From: Tannerellaceae bacterium
GTDB lineage: Bacteria; Bacteroidota; Bacteroidia; Bacteroidales; Tannerellaceae
Direction of reading: 5' to 3'
DNA length: 17,920 bases
Assembly (NCBI GenBank): GCA_031267205.1
Contig: JAIRZN010000073.1
Coordinates: 1 to 17,920, forward strand
The stretch's first letter is position 1. The number at the start of each line of letters is the position of its first letter. Positions 7,312 through 14,283 of the stretch are shown piece after piece. The notes under the pieces are model-generated. The model worked only from the letters and a program-made list of their open reading frames with translations. It was not told the DNA's origin and ran no database searches. The translations under genes and the position numbers were made by a program.

Positions 7312-7332
7312 AATTAACTCTTTTACAGGTTA

Positions 7333-7340
7333 CAAATTTA
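7333..7340 (-). promoter_or_regulatory. -7 promoter element of the integrase operon
   Basis: The minus strand reads TAAATTTG here, an exact match to TAnnTTTG, giving a predicted short leader before the ATG at 7309-7311. No convincing -33 TTTG was found at the right distance, so strength and exact start are uncertain. Confidence 0.45.
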
Positions 7341-7880
7341 ACTGTTATAGAGCTAATCAACGATACGCAAGAAATTGTGAATCAATGAATAAGAAACCAG
7401 TTTCAGGCAAAAAGCCGACACAACACCGGCACTATCCTTAATGTGTGCCGAAACCCTCCTTCTTTCATGGAAAATCCACTTTTTGAATAGTACCTGTCGA
7501 TAAAGAAACTGGTAACGCATTCGTAACGGAAAGTCTTCCGAAATACACAATATTTTGCTTTTTTACTGCTTGCAGCGGAGAGAAGATTAATGAAGTTAGC
7601 ACAAATGGGTCAGCCATTTACGCCATTTTACCCGTTTTTGCTTTTTAGGTGCATAGTTTAGTAACTGAACTCTGTCCAAAAAGGATATTCCCCTGTCTTT
7701 TATCGTCCTTATCGACCTCTTTCGTTCTGATCGAAAACGCTATGAATCAGTCAGTTTTCTCTATTTTGCTTATAGTTGCTTTGGAATGTTACTTTGTAGC
7801 GGATAGCCCGACCGCGCCGCAGGCGGAGGCACGCCCTGATAACTTATGCCTGTAAGATTATAAACCTTCACTATTTTTCT

Positions 7881-7888
7881 TACTTTTG
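7881..7888 (+). promoter_or_regulatory. -7 promoter element of the GH3/serine-hydrolase gene
   Basis: TACTTTTG matches TAnnTTTG exactly and lies 27 bp before the chosen ATG at 7915. No clear -33 TTTG is present at the expected spacing, so this is a moderate call. Confidence 0.45.
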
Positions 7889-7914
7889 GAGGAATTTTTA
7901 TATACTCTGATTTG

Positions 7915-10788
7915 ATGGAAAGATTGATTCTCCTTTTTGTTTTCTCTTTATCCTGCCTCTGCGGGTGGGCGCAAACCGAGCCGTTGCTGTATCGCCTTGC
8001 GGATAGTAAGGGGATGACGCAGTGGGTGGACTCTGTGTTTGACGCTATGAGTTACGACGAGCGCATAGGGCAACTGTTCATGGTTGTTGCCAATCCGAGT
8101 TCCGACAAGCGCAATATGCAGAAGCTTACGCAATACATTGATTCTATAAAGATAGGCGGGGTGCTCTTCTCCAAGGGCGACCCTGTGATGCAGGCTGAGG
8201 TGACAAACCGTCTCCAGAAGGCTTCGCACGTGCCGTTGATGATAGCCTTGGACGGCGAGTGGGGGCTGTCGATGCGCTTGAGCGAGACGACACGCTTCCC
8301 GCGCAACATGATGCTGGGCGCTATTGAGAACGACACGCTGATCGCCCTCTACGGCGAAGAAGTAGGGCGGCAATGCCGGGAAATGGGTATACATATCAAT
8401 TTTGCACCCTCCTTAGACGTCAACAGTAATATCGAAAACCCCGTCATTGGCACACGCTCCTTTGGCGAAAACCCGCAGGCCGTAGCTGACAAGGGCATCG
8501 CTTATTCCAAAGGCCTTGAGAAAACGGGCATCCTCTCCGTCGCCAAGCATTTCCCCGGACATGGCGACACGTCGGAGGATTCCCATTATACCCTGCCTCT
8601 TGTCGGGCACGACAAGGAGCAGTTGGACTCTATCGAGCTGCTTCCCTTCAAACGTTATATAGGCGAAGGGTTTGCGGGCGTGATGACGGCGCATCTTTAT
8701 GTCCCTGCCCTTGATAAGACGAGTAACGTGCCGGCGTCTTATTCGCAGCCCATAGTGACCGACTTGCTGAAGAAGGAATACGGTTTCCGCGGGCTTTTGT
8801 TTACCGACGCCCTCTCTATGAAGGGGGCTTCGGCGGGGAAGGCGGGTAATCCTTCGGTACGGGCTTTGTTGGCGGGCAACGACATATTGCTTGCCCCCGC
8901 TTCTCCGGCGACCGACTTCAAGGCGGTGAAGAAGGCGGTAGAGGACGGCGTGATCGACTTGAAGGAGATAGAGAGCAGATGCCTGAAAATATTGCGCTAT
9001 AAATATGTGGCCGGGCTTAACCGGTACGAGCCGGTGCAAACCAAAGGGCTGCCTGAGCGGATCAACTCCCCCCATGCGGCGTGGCTGATGGCCAGGCTCA
9101 ACGCCGAGGGTATTACATTGCTGAAGAACGAGGCCGGCTATGTACCCGTCAAGCAATTAGACAGGAAAAAGATAGCCGCCCTCTCGCTCGGCGATACGGA
9201 AGGGAACGCTTTCCAGGCGATGCTCGGCCGCTACGACAGTGTTGCCTGCTTCAGTCTTGGGAGGAATGCCTCTGCTGCGCAACAGCAAAAGGTGTACAGG
9301 CAGTTAGAGGCCTACGACCTGATCATTGTAGGTCTGCATACCGTGCGTATTCCCGAAAGCGACGCCTTAGTACGCTTGGCGGGAAAGAAGGAGGTGGCGC
9401 TCTCGTTCTTCACCCATCCCTACTTTTGCAGGGACTACCGCAAGACGGTCGAAAAGGCGCGCTCGGTAGTAATGGCCTACGAAGGCAGCCCTGCGGCAAT
9501 GGAGTACGCCGCCCAGTTGATATTCGGCGGTATAGCGGCTAAGGGCAAGTTGCCCGTAACTATTCCCGGCCTTTATTACGCAGGAACGGGCATATTCACG
9601 GACAAGACGCGCCTGGGTTTTCACGCGCCCGAAGAGGTAGGGATGGACGCCCTCCGGCTGTCGACCATCGACACTATCGCGTCCGGCGGGCTGACGGAAA
9701 AGGCTTACCCCGGATGCCGGGTGCTCGTGGCTAAGGATGGAATGATTGTATACGATAAAGCCTTCGGTTACTATGACTACGGGAAAAAACAAAAGGTGAC
9801 GGACGAGTCCGTATACGATCTTGCATCGGTAACAAAGGCGGCCGCCACGCTGCCGGTCGTGATGAAAATGTACGACGATAAGGCGTTTACACTGAGAAGC
9901 AAGCTATCCGAATATGTCCCCGAACTCAACGGCTCCAACAAGAAAGACCTGATCGTCGAAGACCTGCTCTATCACCAGACGGGCCTCGTCCCTACCCTGT
10001 CGATACGCGCCAAGGCATCGTCGGACACGGCCGCAACCGGCTTCGGGGTGGAAGTAGCCCGTAACTTCTTTGTCAGCGATACATACAAAGACACCCTGAT
10101 GCAGGCCATCAAGGATTCGCGCCTGGGAACGAAGGGGAAGTACCTTTACAGTTGCATTAACTTCGTGATGTTGCAGAATATGGTCGAACGCCGGGCCGGG
10201 CAGCCTTTGGATCAACTCCTGCGTACTCATTTCAGCAGCAAGCTCGGCGCACGGACGTTGACTTACAATCCGCTCCGCGTGATGGATACGTTGCGCATCG
10301 TGCCGACCGAGGACGACAAGTCTTTCCGCCGGCAGCTCCTGCGCGGATACGTGCACGACGAGGTGGCGGCTTTATATGGAGGCGTGTCGGGCAACGCGGG
10401 ATTGTTCGCCTCGGCAGGCGATCTGGCCAAGATGCTCCAGCTCTACCTCAACCACGGGACTTACGGGGGCGAACGCTATCTGTCGGACTCTACCGTAAGG
10501 CTTTTTACGGAGAGCAAAAGCTCCCGCTCGCGGCGCGGACTTGGTTTCGACAAGCCGGAGCCTGGAAACCTCAAGCTATCCCCGTGCGGCGAGCTGGCCC
10601 CGTCGTCGGTATACGGGCATACGGGTTATACGGGAACCTGCTTCTGGGTCGATCCCGATAACCGGCTGTTATACATCTTCCTCAGCAACCGCGTCAATCC
10701 TTCGCGCGAGAACAACCGCCTCAGCTCGCTCAATATACGCACGCGGATACAGGATGCTATCTATAAGGCGATAATCACAGAGAAATAA
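7915..10788 (+). CDS. Exported GH3 beta-N-acetylglucosaminidase fused to a beta-lactamase-like serine hydrolase
   Basis: This 957-residue protein has a signal peptide (1-20, cleavage after CGWAQ), so it acts in the periplasm or on the surface. Residues ~35-375 are a NagZ-like GH3 domain: KHFPGHGDTSEDSH (211-224) carries the Asp-x-His dyad (Asp222, His224), and FTDALSM carries the nucleophile Asp298. A GH3 C-terminal-type domain (~390-555) follows. Residues ~575-950 are a class C beta-lactamase/DD-peptidase-like domain with S638-V-T-K641 and a KTG-like H902-T-G904. The middle motif reads Tyr745-Ser-Cys747, where Tyr-x-Asn is usual. Peptidoglycan or muropeptide turnover is the likely role. I chose the ATG at 7915 over the TTG immediately before it. 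Such fusions are known in Bacteroidales. Confidence 0.93.
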   Translation: MERLILLFVFSLSCLCGWAQTEPLLYRLADSKGMTQWVDSVFDAMSYDERIGQLFMVVANPSSDKRNMQKLTQYIDSIKIGGVLFSKGDPVMQAEVTNRLQKASHVPLMIALDGEWGLSMRLSETTRFPRNMMLGAIENDTLIALYGEEVGRQCREMGIHINFAPSLDVNSNIENPVIGTRSFGENPQAVADKGIAYSKGLEKTGILSVAKHFPGHGDTSEDSHYTLPLVGHDKEQLDSIELLPFKRYIGEGFAGVMTAHLYVPALDKTSNVPASYSQPIVTDLLKKEYGFRGLLFTDALSMKGASAGKAGNPSVRALLAGNDILLAPASPATDFKAVKKAVEDGVIDLKEIESRCLKILRYKYVAGLNRYEPVQTKGLPERINSPHAAWLMARLNAEGITLLKNEAGYVPVKQLDRKKIAALSLGDTEGNAFQAMLGRYDSVACFSLGRNASAAQQQKVYRQLEAYDLIIVGLHTVRIPESDALVRLAGKKEVALSFFTHPYFCRDYRKTVEKARSVVMAYEGSPAAMEYAAQLIFGGIAAKGKLPVTIPGLYYAGTGIFTDKTRLGFHAPEEVGMDALRLSTIDTIASGGLTEKAYPGCRVLVAKDGMIVYDKAFGYYDYGKKQKVTDESVYDLASVTKAAATLPVVMKMYDDKAFTLRSKLSEYVPELNGSNKKDLIVEDLLYHQTGLVPTLSIRAKASSDTAATGFGVEVARNFFVSDTYKDTLMQAIKDSRLGTKGKYLYSCINFVMLQNMVERRAGQPLDQLLRTHFSSKLGARTLTYNPLRVMDTLRIVPTEDDKSFRRQLLRGYVHDEVAALYGGVSGNAGLFASAGDLAKMLQLYLNHGTYGGERYLSDSTVRLFTESKSSRSRRGLGFDKPEPGNLKLSPCGELAPSSVYGHTGYTGTCFWVDPDNRLLYIFLSNRVNPSRENNRLSSLNIRTRIQDAIYKAIITEK

Positions 10789-10818
10789 AAATTATTCATC
10801 AACAAAAAACAATATCCT

Positions 10819-11841
10819 ATGTTATTCGGACACGGCGACGACTTCTATAATTTCCCGCAGGAGGTGAAAATAAACTTCAGTTCAAACGTCTGGCACGGCG
10901 CAAACCTCGAAAAACTGACCGAGCATCTTATCACGCAGTTCGACAAGCTGGCGCACTACCCCGACGCCACGCCACTCGGACGACTGCTGGCGCGAAGGTT
11001 TGAGATAAATGAAAACGAGGTAGTCGTGACCAACGGCTCCGTCACCGCTCTCTACCTGCTCGCACAGGCCTGGAAGGGCGCCCGTTCGGCGATCTTCATC
11101 CCCTCGTTCTCCGAGTACGAAGACGCTTGCCTGCTGCACGGCCACGAGGTGAGCTACGTCTCCAACGCCGAAGACATCTCCGCCCTGTCGCTCGAAGGCA
11201 AGGATTTCTGCTGGATAGGCAATCCCAACAACCCCGACGGCAGGCTTTTCCGCCGCCCCGAATTACTCAGGCTGATCGCCGCCAACCGGCAGACGACCTT
11301 CGTAATCGACCAGGCCTTCGTCTCCTTCACGACCGAAGATATGCTAAAGCCCGTCGACATAAAGACGAACAAAAACCTCATCATCGTACAGTCCATCTCC
11401 AAGGCCTACAACGTTCCGGGATTGCGCATGGGCTATATCGTAGCCTCGCCCGCCGTGACCGAAGAAGTCAGGAAGTACCTCATCCCCTGGTCGGTTAATG
11501 CGATAGCTATCGAAGCGAGCAAATACATACTCATCCACCCGGCACAATTCACGCTGCCGATCCGCAAGTGGCAACGCGAAACGGCTGAACTGATTTATCA
11601 ACTGAACAAGATCGACGGGATCGAAGTGCTGCCTACTTCAACCACCTTTTTCCTCGTCCGGCTGAAGAAAGGAACTGCTGCCGACCTGAAAAAGTATCTC
11701 ATTGAGCAACACGGCATCCTGATACGCGACGCCTCCAACTTCCGGGGCCTTGATGAATCCTTCTTCCGCCTCTCGACCCAGACCGGCGCCGAAAACCAAA
11801 CGTTAACGGCAGCCATCCGCCAATGGTTGGAGACGCAGTAA
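10819..11841 (+). CDS. cobD: PLP-dependent class I/II aminotransferase, CobD-like (threonine-phosphate decarboxylase)
   Basis: This 340-residue fold-type I PLP enzyme has the lysine that binds the cofactor at Lys195 (QSISKAYNVPGLRMGY), the GNPNNPDG loop at 134-141, and Arg203 near the phosphate of PLP. The N-terminus GHGDDFYNF followed by INFSSNVW resembles the HGGN...FSANINP opening of CobD. CobD decarboxylates L-threonine phosphate to the aminopropanol phosphate of the cobalamin side chain. Histidinol-phosphate aminotransferase is the main alternative. The gene starts 30 bp after the GH3 fusion, so it is probably co-transcribed with it. No other cobalamin-biosynthesis gene is in the window, so the pathway role rests on family resemblance alone. 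Confidence 0.82.
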   Translation: MLFGHGDDFYNFPQEVKINFSSNVWHGANLEKLTEHLITQFDKLAHYPDATPLGRLLARRFEINENEVVVTNGSVTALYLLAQAWKGARSAIFIPSFSEYEDACLLHGHEVSYVSNAEDISALSLEGKDFCWIGNPNNPDGRLFRRPELLRLIAANRQTTFVIDQAFVSFTTEDMLKPVDIKTNKNLIIVQSISKAYNVPGLRMGYIVASPAVTEEVRKYLIPWSVNAIAIEASKYILIHPAQFTLPIRKWQRETAELIYQLNKIDGIEVLPTSTTFFLVRLKKGTAADLKKYLIEQHGILIRDASNFRGLDESFFRLSTQTGAENQTLTAAIRQWLETQ

Positions 11842-11875
11842 ACATGTTACGCCCCGCCCGCATGCCGTTTTGAGG

Positions 11876-11898
11876 TTATCCTTATTGAATAAGGATAA
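11876..11898. repeat. Perfect 23-bp palindrome after the CobD-like gene
   Basis: TTATCCTTATT at 11876-11886 and AATAAGGATAA at 11888-11898 flank a single G. As RNA this makes a 10-bp stem with a TGA loop, 35 bp after the CobD-like stop. It may be the terminator of the GH3-cobD unit, although the following run is AAAA and not T on the plus strand. It could equally be an operator for the next gene. Confidence 0.5.
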
Positions 11899-11979
11899 AA
11901 CAGGCGGCGCGAAAACGAACCATACGCCCTCCGGCTATGTTATATATATGTAGGGATTATCCTCCCTTCGCCGATAACT

Positions 11980-12849
11980 ATGAAGCCGGACAGAGCTATA
12001 TTATGGATTTTGTTTGCGGCGGGATTATTCACACTCTTGTATTTACGCTGTACTATCGTCAATAATCCGCCGAAGGCCGATATGCCCGTCACGCCGGACA
12101 GGGAGGTGGCCGACAGCTTCGCGCTGCTCTACCCTGCGGCCGGCGACGTGCGCTGGGACTTCAAGGATAACAACTACATAGCTACCTTTACACTGCCGTC
12201 GGGCCAGGCTTGCGCATGGTTCGGCAACGGCGGCGAGTGGCTGATGTCGGTCAGGGAACAGCCGCCGGAAGGGCTGCACCGCGAGGTGGCCTCGGCCTTC
12301 GACGGTAGCGTATACGCTGCCTGGGAGATAAAGAGCGTCAACGTCCTCGAACGCCTCCTGATGGGCGATGTCTACGTCTTGAGCGTTTCGGAGAACAACC
12401 GCCGCGCCGACGTATACTACTCGCAGTTCGGGGATTTGATCAGGGTCGACTTGACGGGGAAGGCCGTCCACGCTCCCATCGACATCCCTCCTGAGATAAG
12501 CCGCACTGTGGACAGCCTCTTCAACGACCCTGAGATAATAGATCTATGGGAAAACGATTTGAGCGTAAACGCGGCCGTGCTTGACGATGCCGCCTACCGC
12601 TTCGTCGCTTTCACGGCCGGTTACGATTGGCTATGCACGCTCAGGGACATTGCGCCGGAGAGTATACCGCCTAACGTGCGCGACGCCTTCGACGCCTCCG
12701 CCTACGGGGATTGCATCATCAACCGCACCCAGATCCTCCACAGCCCCAGCGATTCCATGTACGTCATACACTTCCCCGACCACAGTCAACGCTCCCACAT
12801 GATGTGCATAAAAACGACCGGCCTCCTGCACTGCATCATCTCCTACTGA
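11980..12849 (+). CDS. Membrane-anchored PepSY-like (DUF2874/BLIP-fold-like) protein with two repeats
   Basis: This 289-residue protein has one N-terminal hydrophobic segment (about 6-22, AILWILFAAGLFTLLYL) and no lipobox, so it is probably anchored in the inner membrane with a periplasmic body or exported. The body has two related units of ~100 residues (about 55-157 and 170-288). The first has the PepSY-like pattern of the Bacteroidales DUF2874 group: VRWDFKDNNYIATF, then a Trp-containing EWLMSV strand, YAAWEIKSV, and a DVYYSQFGDLIRV strand. The second is more degenerate. Such domains are thought to bind or inhibit partner proteins, but the partner is unknown. Separate promoter not identified. 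Confidence 0.72.
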   Translation: MKPDRAILWILFAAGLFTLLYLRCTIVNNPPKADMPVTPDREVADSFALLYPAAGDVRWDFKDNNYIATFTLPSGQACAWFGNGGEWLMSVREQPPEGLHREVASAFDGSVYAAWEIKSVNVLERLLMGDVYVLSVSENNRRADVYYSQFGDLIRVDLTGKAVHAPIDIPPEISRTVDSLFNDPEIIDLWENDLSVNAAVLDDAAYRFVAFTAGYDWLCTLRDIAPESIPPNVRDAFDASAYGDCIINRTQILHSPSDSMYVIHFPDHSQRSHMMCIKTTGLLHCIISY

Positions 12850-12868
12850 TTCATTCACAACGCCGCGC

Positions 12869-12905
12869 CCCCGATCCGCCTCCTTTTGCAAGGCGGAATA
12901 CGGGG
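12869..12905. terminator. Candidate bidirectional terminator between convergent genes
   Basis: TCCGCCT at 12875-12881 pairs with AGGCGGA at 12891-12897, and CCCCG at 12869-12873 pairs with CGGGG at 12901-12905 across a small internal loop. It lies in the 96-bp gap between the convergent PepSY-like and MFS genes. The plus strand continues GTTTC and not a long T-run, so the call is moderate. Confidence 0.5.
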
Positions 12906-12945
12906 TTTCTAAAGGTTCCATGTACGCAGCTTGCGCTGTACCTTT

Positions 12946-14127
12946 TCAAGATTGCTTGCGGATGGTCTTCTCGACAGCGATAAACAGTCCTGCGGCGATA
13001 GTTGCGCATAAAGTCATAGCCGCCGCCGTCGGTAGCAGTATGTCGCCTATACCTGCCAAAGGCATCACCGCGCCACCTACGAGGAAGGTCGTAGCGCCCA
13101 GTACAGCCGATGCCGTACCCTTGAATTTCCGTTCCAGATCCAACGCCAGATTCGTGGTAACGGGGAACGTCGCTCCGGCAAACAGCAACGCGAAGAACAG
13201 CGGAACGCAGAGGACATAAATCCCTGCATCCAATAAAAGCGTCGCGCTCGCAGCAAGCGAAAAGCAGAAAAGACCCGCAATACTGTACTTAAGTGTGGCG
13301 TGAGGATTTTTAAGCTTCGCCGAAAGCAAATTCCCAATCGTCAACGCCACCGCATTAACGGCAAAAATGACGCCGTAAGCCATCGGCGACACGCCGTAGT
13401 GTTCCTGAAAGATGAACGGCGACGAGGCGATATAGACAAACATCACAGCCATCGAAAACGACATCAATGCGATGTAAAACATGAACAGCCTGTTCCTAAG
13501 TACAGGCGCGAAAAACCTGAACGTGGAGACAAGGGGCGTATCTATGCGCCTGTGTTTCGGCAACGATTCCTTGAGGCGCAGCCCGGCAATCATTACCATA
13601 ACTCCCAGAAGACCAAGCGTCACAAATATACCTTTCCAATCGGTAATCAGCAGTAAGGCTCCGCCTGCGACAGGCGCTGCGACCGGCGCAACACCTTGTA
13701 CGGCGGCAATAAGAGCAAGGAACTTCAGCAAATCCTTCCCCGAAAACAAGTCGGCTGCGACGGAACGCGCCAGTACGATGCCGCCCGCCGCGCCCAGACC
13801 TTGCAACAGCCGGAAAACAATCAACATCACTATGCCGGTCGAAAGGAAACAGCCGACGGTGGCCGACAAGTACAGCGCGAGCGAGGCGAAAAGCGGCCGG
13901 CGCCGCCCCATCTTGTCGCTTAAGGGGCCGAAAAACAACTGCCCTGCGGCAATGCCGAGCATACTCGTCGAGATAGTCATCTGCGCCATCGAAGCGGAGG
14001 TGCGGAAATAGCCGGAAAGGGCAGGCAATGCAGGCAAGTACATGTCTGTAACCAAAGGCGCAAAGGCCGTCATTGCGGAAAGCGTAATAAGCAAGTAGAT
14101 TTTGCTGTTCTTTTCATTTTTTATCAT
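12946..14127 (-). CDS. Bcr/CflA-type MFS drug-resistance transporter
   Basis: This 393-residue protein with about 12 hydrophobic segments is an inner-membrane proton-coupled exporter of the DHA1 group. Diagnostic features are the first-helix pattern DMYLPALPAL (28-37) and the loop 2-3 motif A GPLSDKMGRRRPL (67-79). A segment RLLQGLGAAGGIVLARS matches the motif B region, with its Arg. The length is normal for Bcr/CflA proteins (bicyclomycin and related exporters). It has its own predicted promoter and lies beyond the terminator of the upstream TonB-receptor operon, so it is probably a separate transcription unit. The substrate cannot be read from sequence. Confidence 0.92.
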   Translation of the reverse strand: MIKNEKNSKIYLLITLSAMTAFAPLVTDMYLPALPALSGYFRTSASMAQMTISTSMLGIAAGQLFFGPLSDKMGRRRPLFASLALYLSATVGCFLSTGIVMLIVFRLLQGLGAAGGIVLARSVAADLFSGKDLLKFLALIAAVQGVAPVAAPVAGGALLLITDWKGIFVTLGLLGVMVMIAGLRLKESLPKHRRIDTPLVSTFRFFAPVLRNRLFMFYIALMSFSMAVMFVYIASSPFIFQEHYGVSPMAYGVIFAVNAVALTIGNLLSAKLKNPHATLKYSIAGLFCFSLAASATLLLDAGIYVLCVPLFFALLFAGATFPVTTNLALDLERKFKGTASAVLGATTFLVGGAVMPLAGIGDILLPTAAAMTLCATIAAGLFIAVEKTIRKQS

Positions 14128-14160
14128 AAAAACGTCGGGCTATATGACCCGATCCGGCGG

Positions 14161-14168
14161 CAAAAGTA
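14161..14168 (-). promoter_or_regulatory. -7 promoter element of the MFS gene
   Basis: The minus strand reads TACTTTTG, an exact TAnnTTTG match, 33 bp upstream of the MFS ATG and just beyond the terminator of the preceding operon. A weak -33 candidate (TTAC) sits 19 bp further upstream. Confidence 0.5.
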
Positions 14169-14215
14169 CCAAAAATAATTCCCGTCTGTAACCCTCTAAA
14201 ACGTAAAAACCAAAA

Positions 14216-14245
14216 GCGGAGGCGTACATCACTGCACGCCTCCGC
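14216..14245 (-). terminator. Strong intrinsic terminator after the TonB-receptor gene
   Basis: GCGGAGGCGT at 14216-14225 pairs perfectly with ACGCCTCCGC at 14236-14245 (10 bp, 10-nt loop). On the minus strand the stem is followed by TTTTGGTTTTT. It begins 38 bp after the receptor stop and ends the DUF6261-NikR-like-receptor operon. Confidence 0.82.
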
Positions 14246-14283
14246 CACATCTAATAAAATGTAATCCATTCAATAAAAACAAA

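Larger units (their letters stand above)
1..7800. mobile_element. One end of an integrated Bacteroides-type mobilizable element (right boundary approximate)
   Basis: This block combines a mobilization module (DUF3408, MobC-like protein, relaxase, hairpin-rich candidate oriT), small HTH proteins, and a tandem pair of tyrosine integrases at its outer edge. That layout is typical of Bacteroidales mobilizable transposons and genomic islands. Its genes are visibly more AT-rich than those from 7915 onward. No conjugation (tra) genes are seen, so transfer machinery would have to be supplied in trans or lie beyond position 1. The right boundary is an inference: it lies somewhere between the integrase start and the GC-rich segment beginning near 7800. 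No attachment-site repeat can be proved because the other end is outside the window. Confidence 0.8.
7312..7914. other. 603-bp gene-free region containing the element/host junction
   Basis: No gene is supported here; the open frames are short and lack family features. The left part is AT-rich and repeat-rich, as expected for integrase arm-type sites. It holds CCAGTTTC/GAAACTGG inverted at 7397-7404 and 7505-7512, GTAACG directly repeated at 7512-7517 and 7523-7528, CGGCAC/GTGCCG inverted at 7427-7432 and 7445-7450, and TTTTGCTTTTT at 7553-7563 and 7636-7646. From about 7800 the DNA becomes strongly GC-rich like the host genes. The attachment core should lie between, but its exact position cannot be set from one end. 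The right part carries the promoter of the next gene. Confidence 0.5.

Noticed and set aside
7553..7646. TTTTGCTTTTT repeated at 7553 and 7636, resembling the TTTGC part of the CTnDOT-type attachment core
   Set aside because: Only the low-complexity part matches and the GTAnn portion is absent, so it is not called as an attachment site.
7649..7855. A 68-codon open frame between the integrase and the GH3 gene
   Set aside because: Its composition changes across the frame from AT-rich to GC-rich, and it has no family features; it probably spans the element/host junction.
8413..9156. A 247-codon open frame antisense to the GH3 domain
   Set aside because: It is a shadow of the GH3 gene, with Arg/His-rich composition and no recognisable motif.
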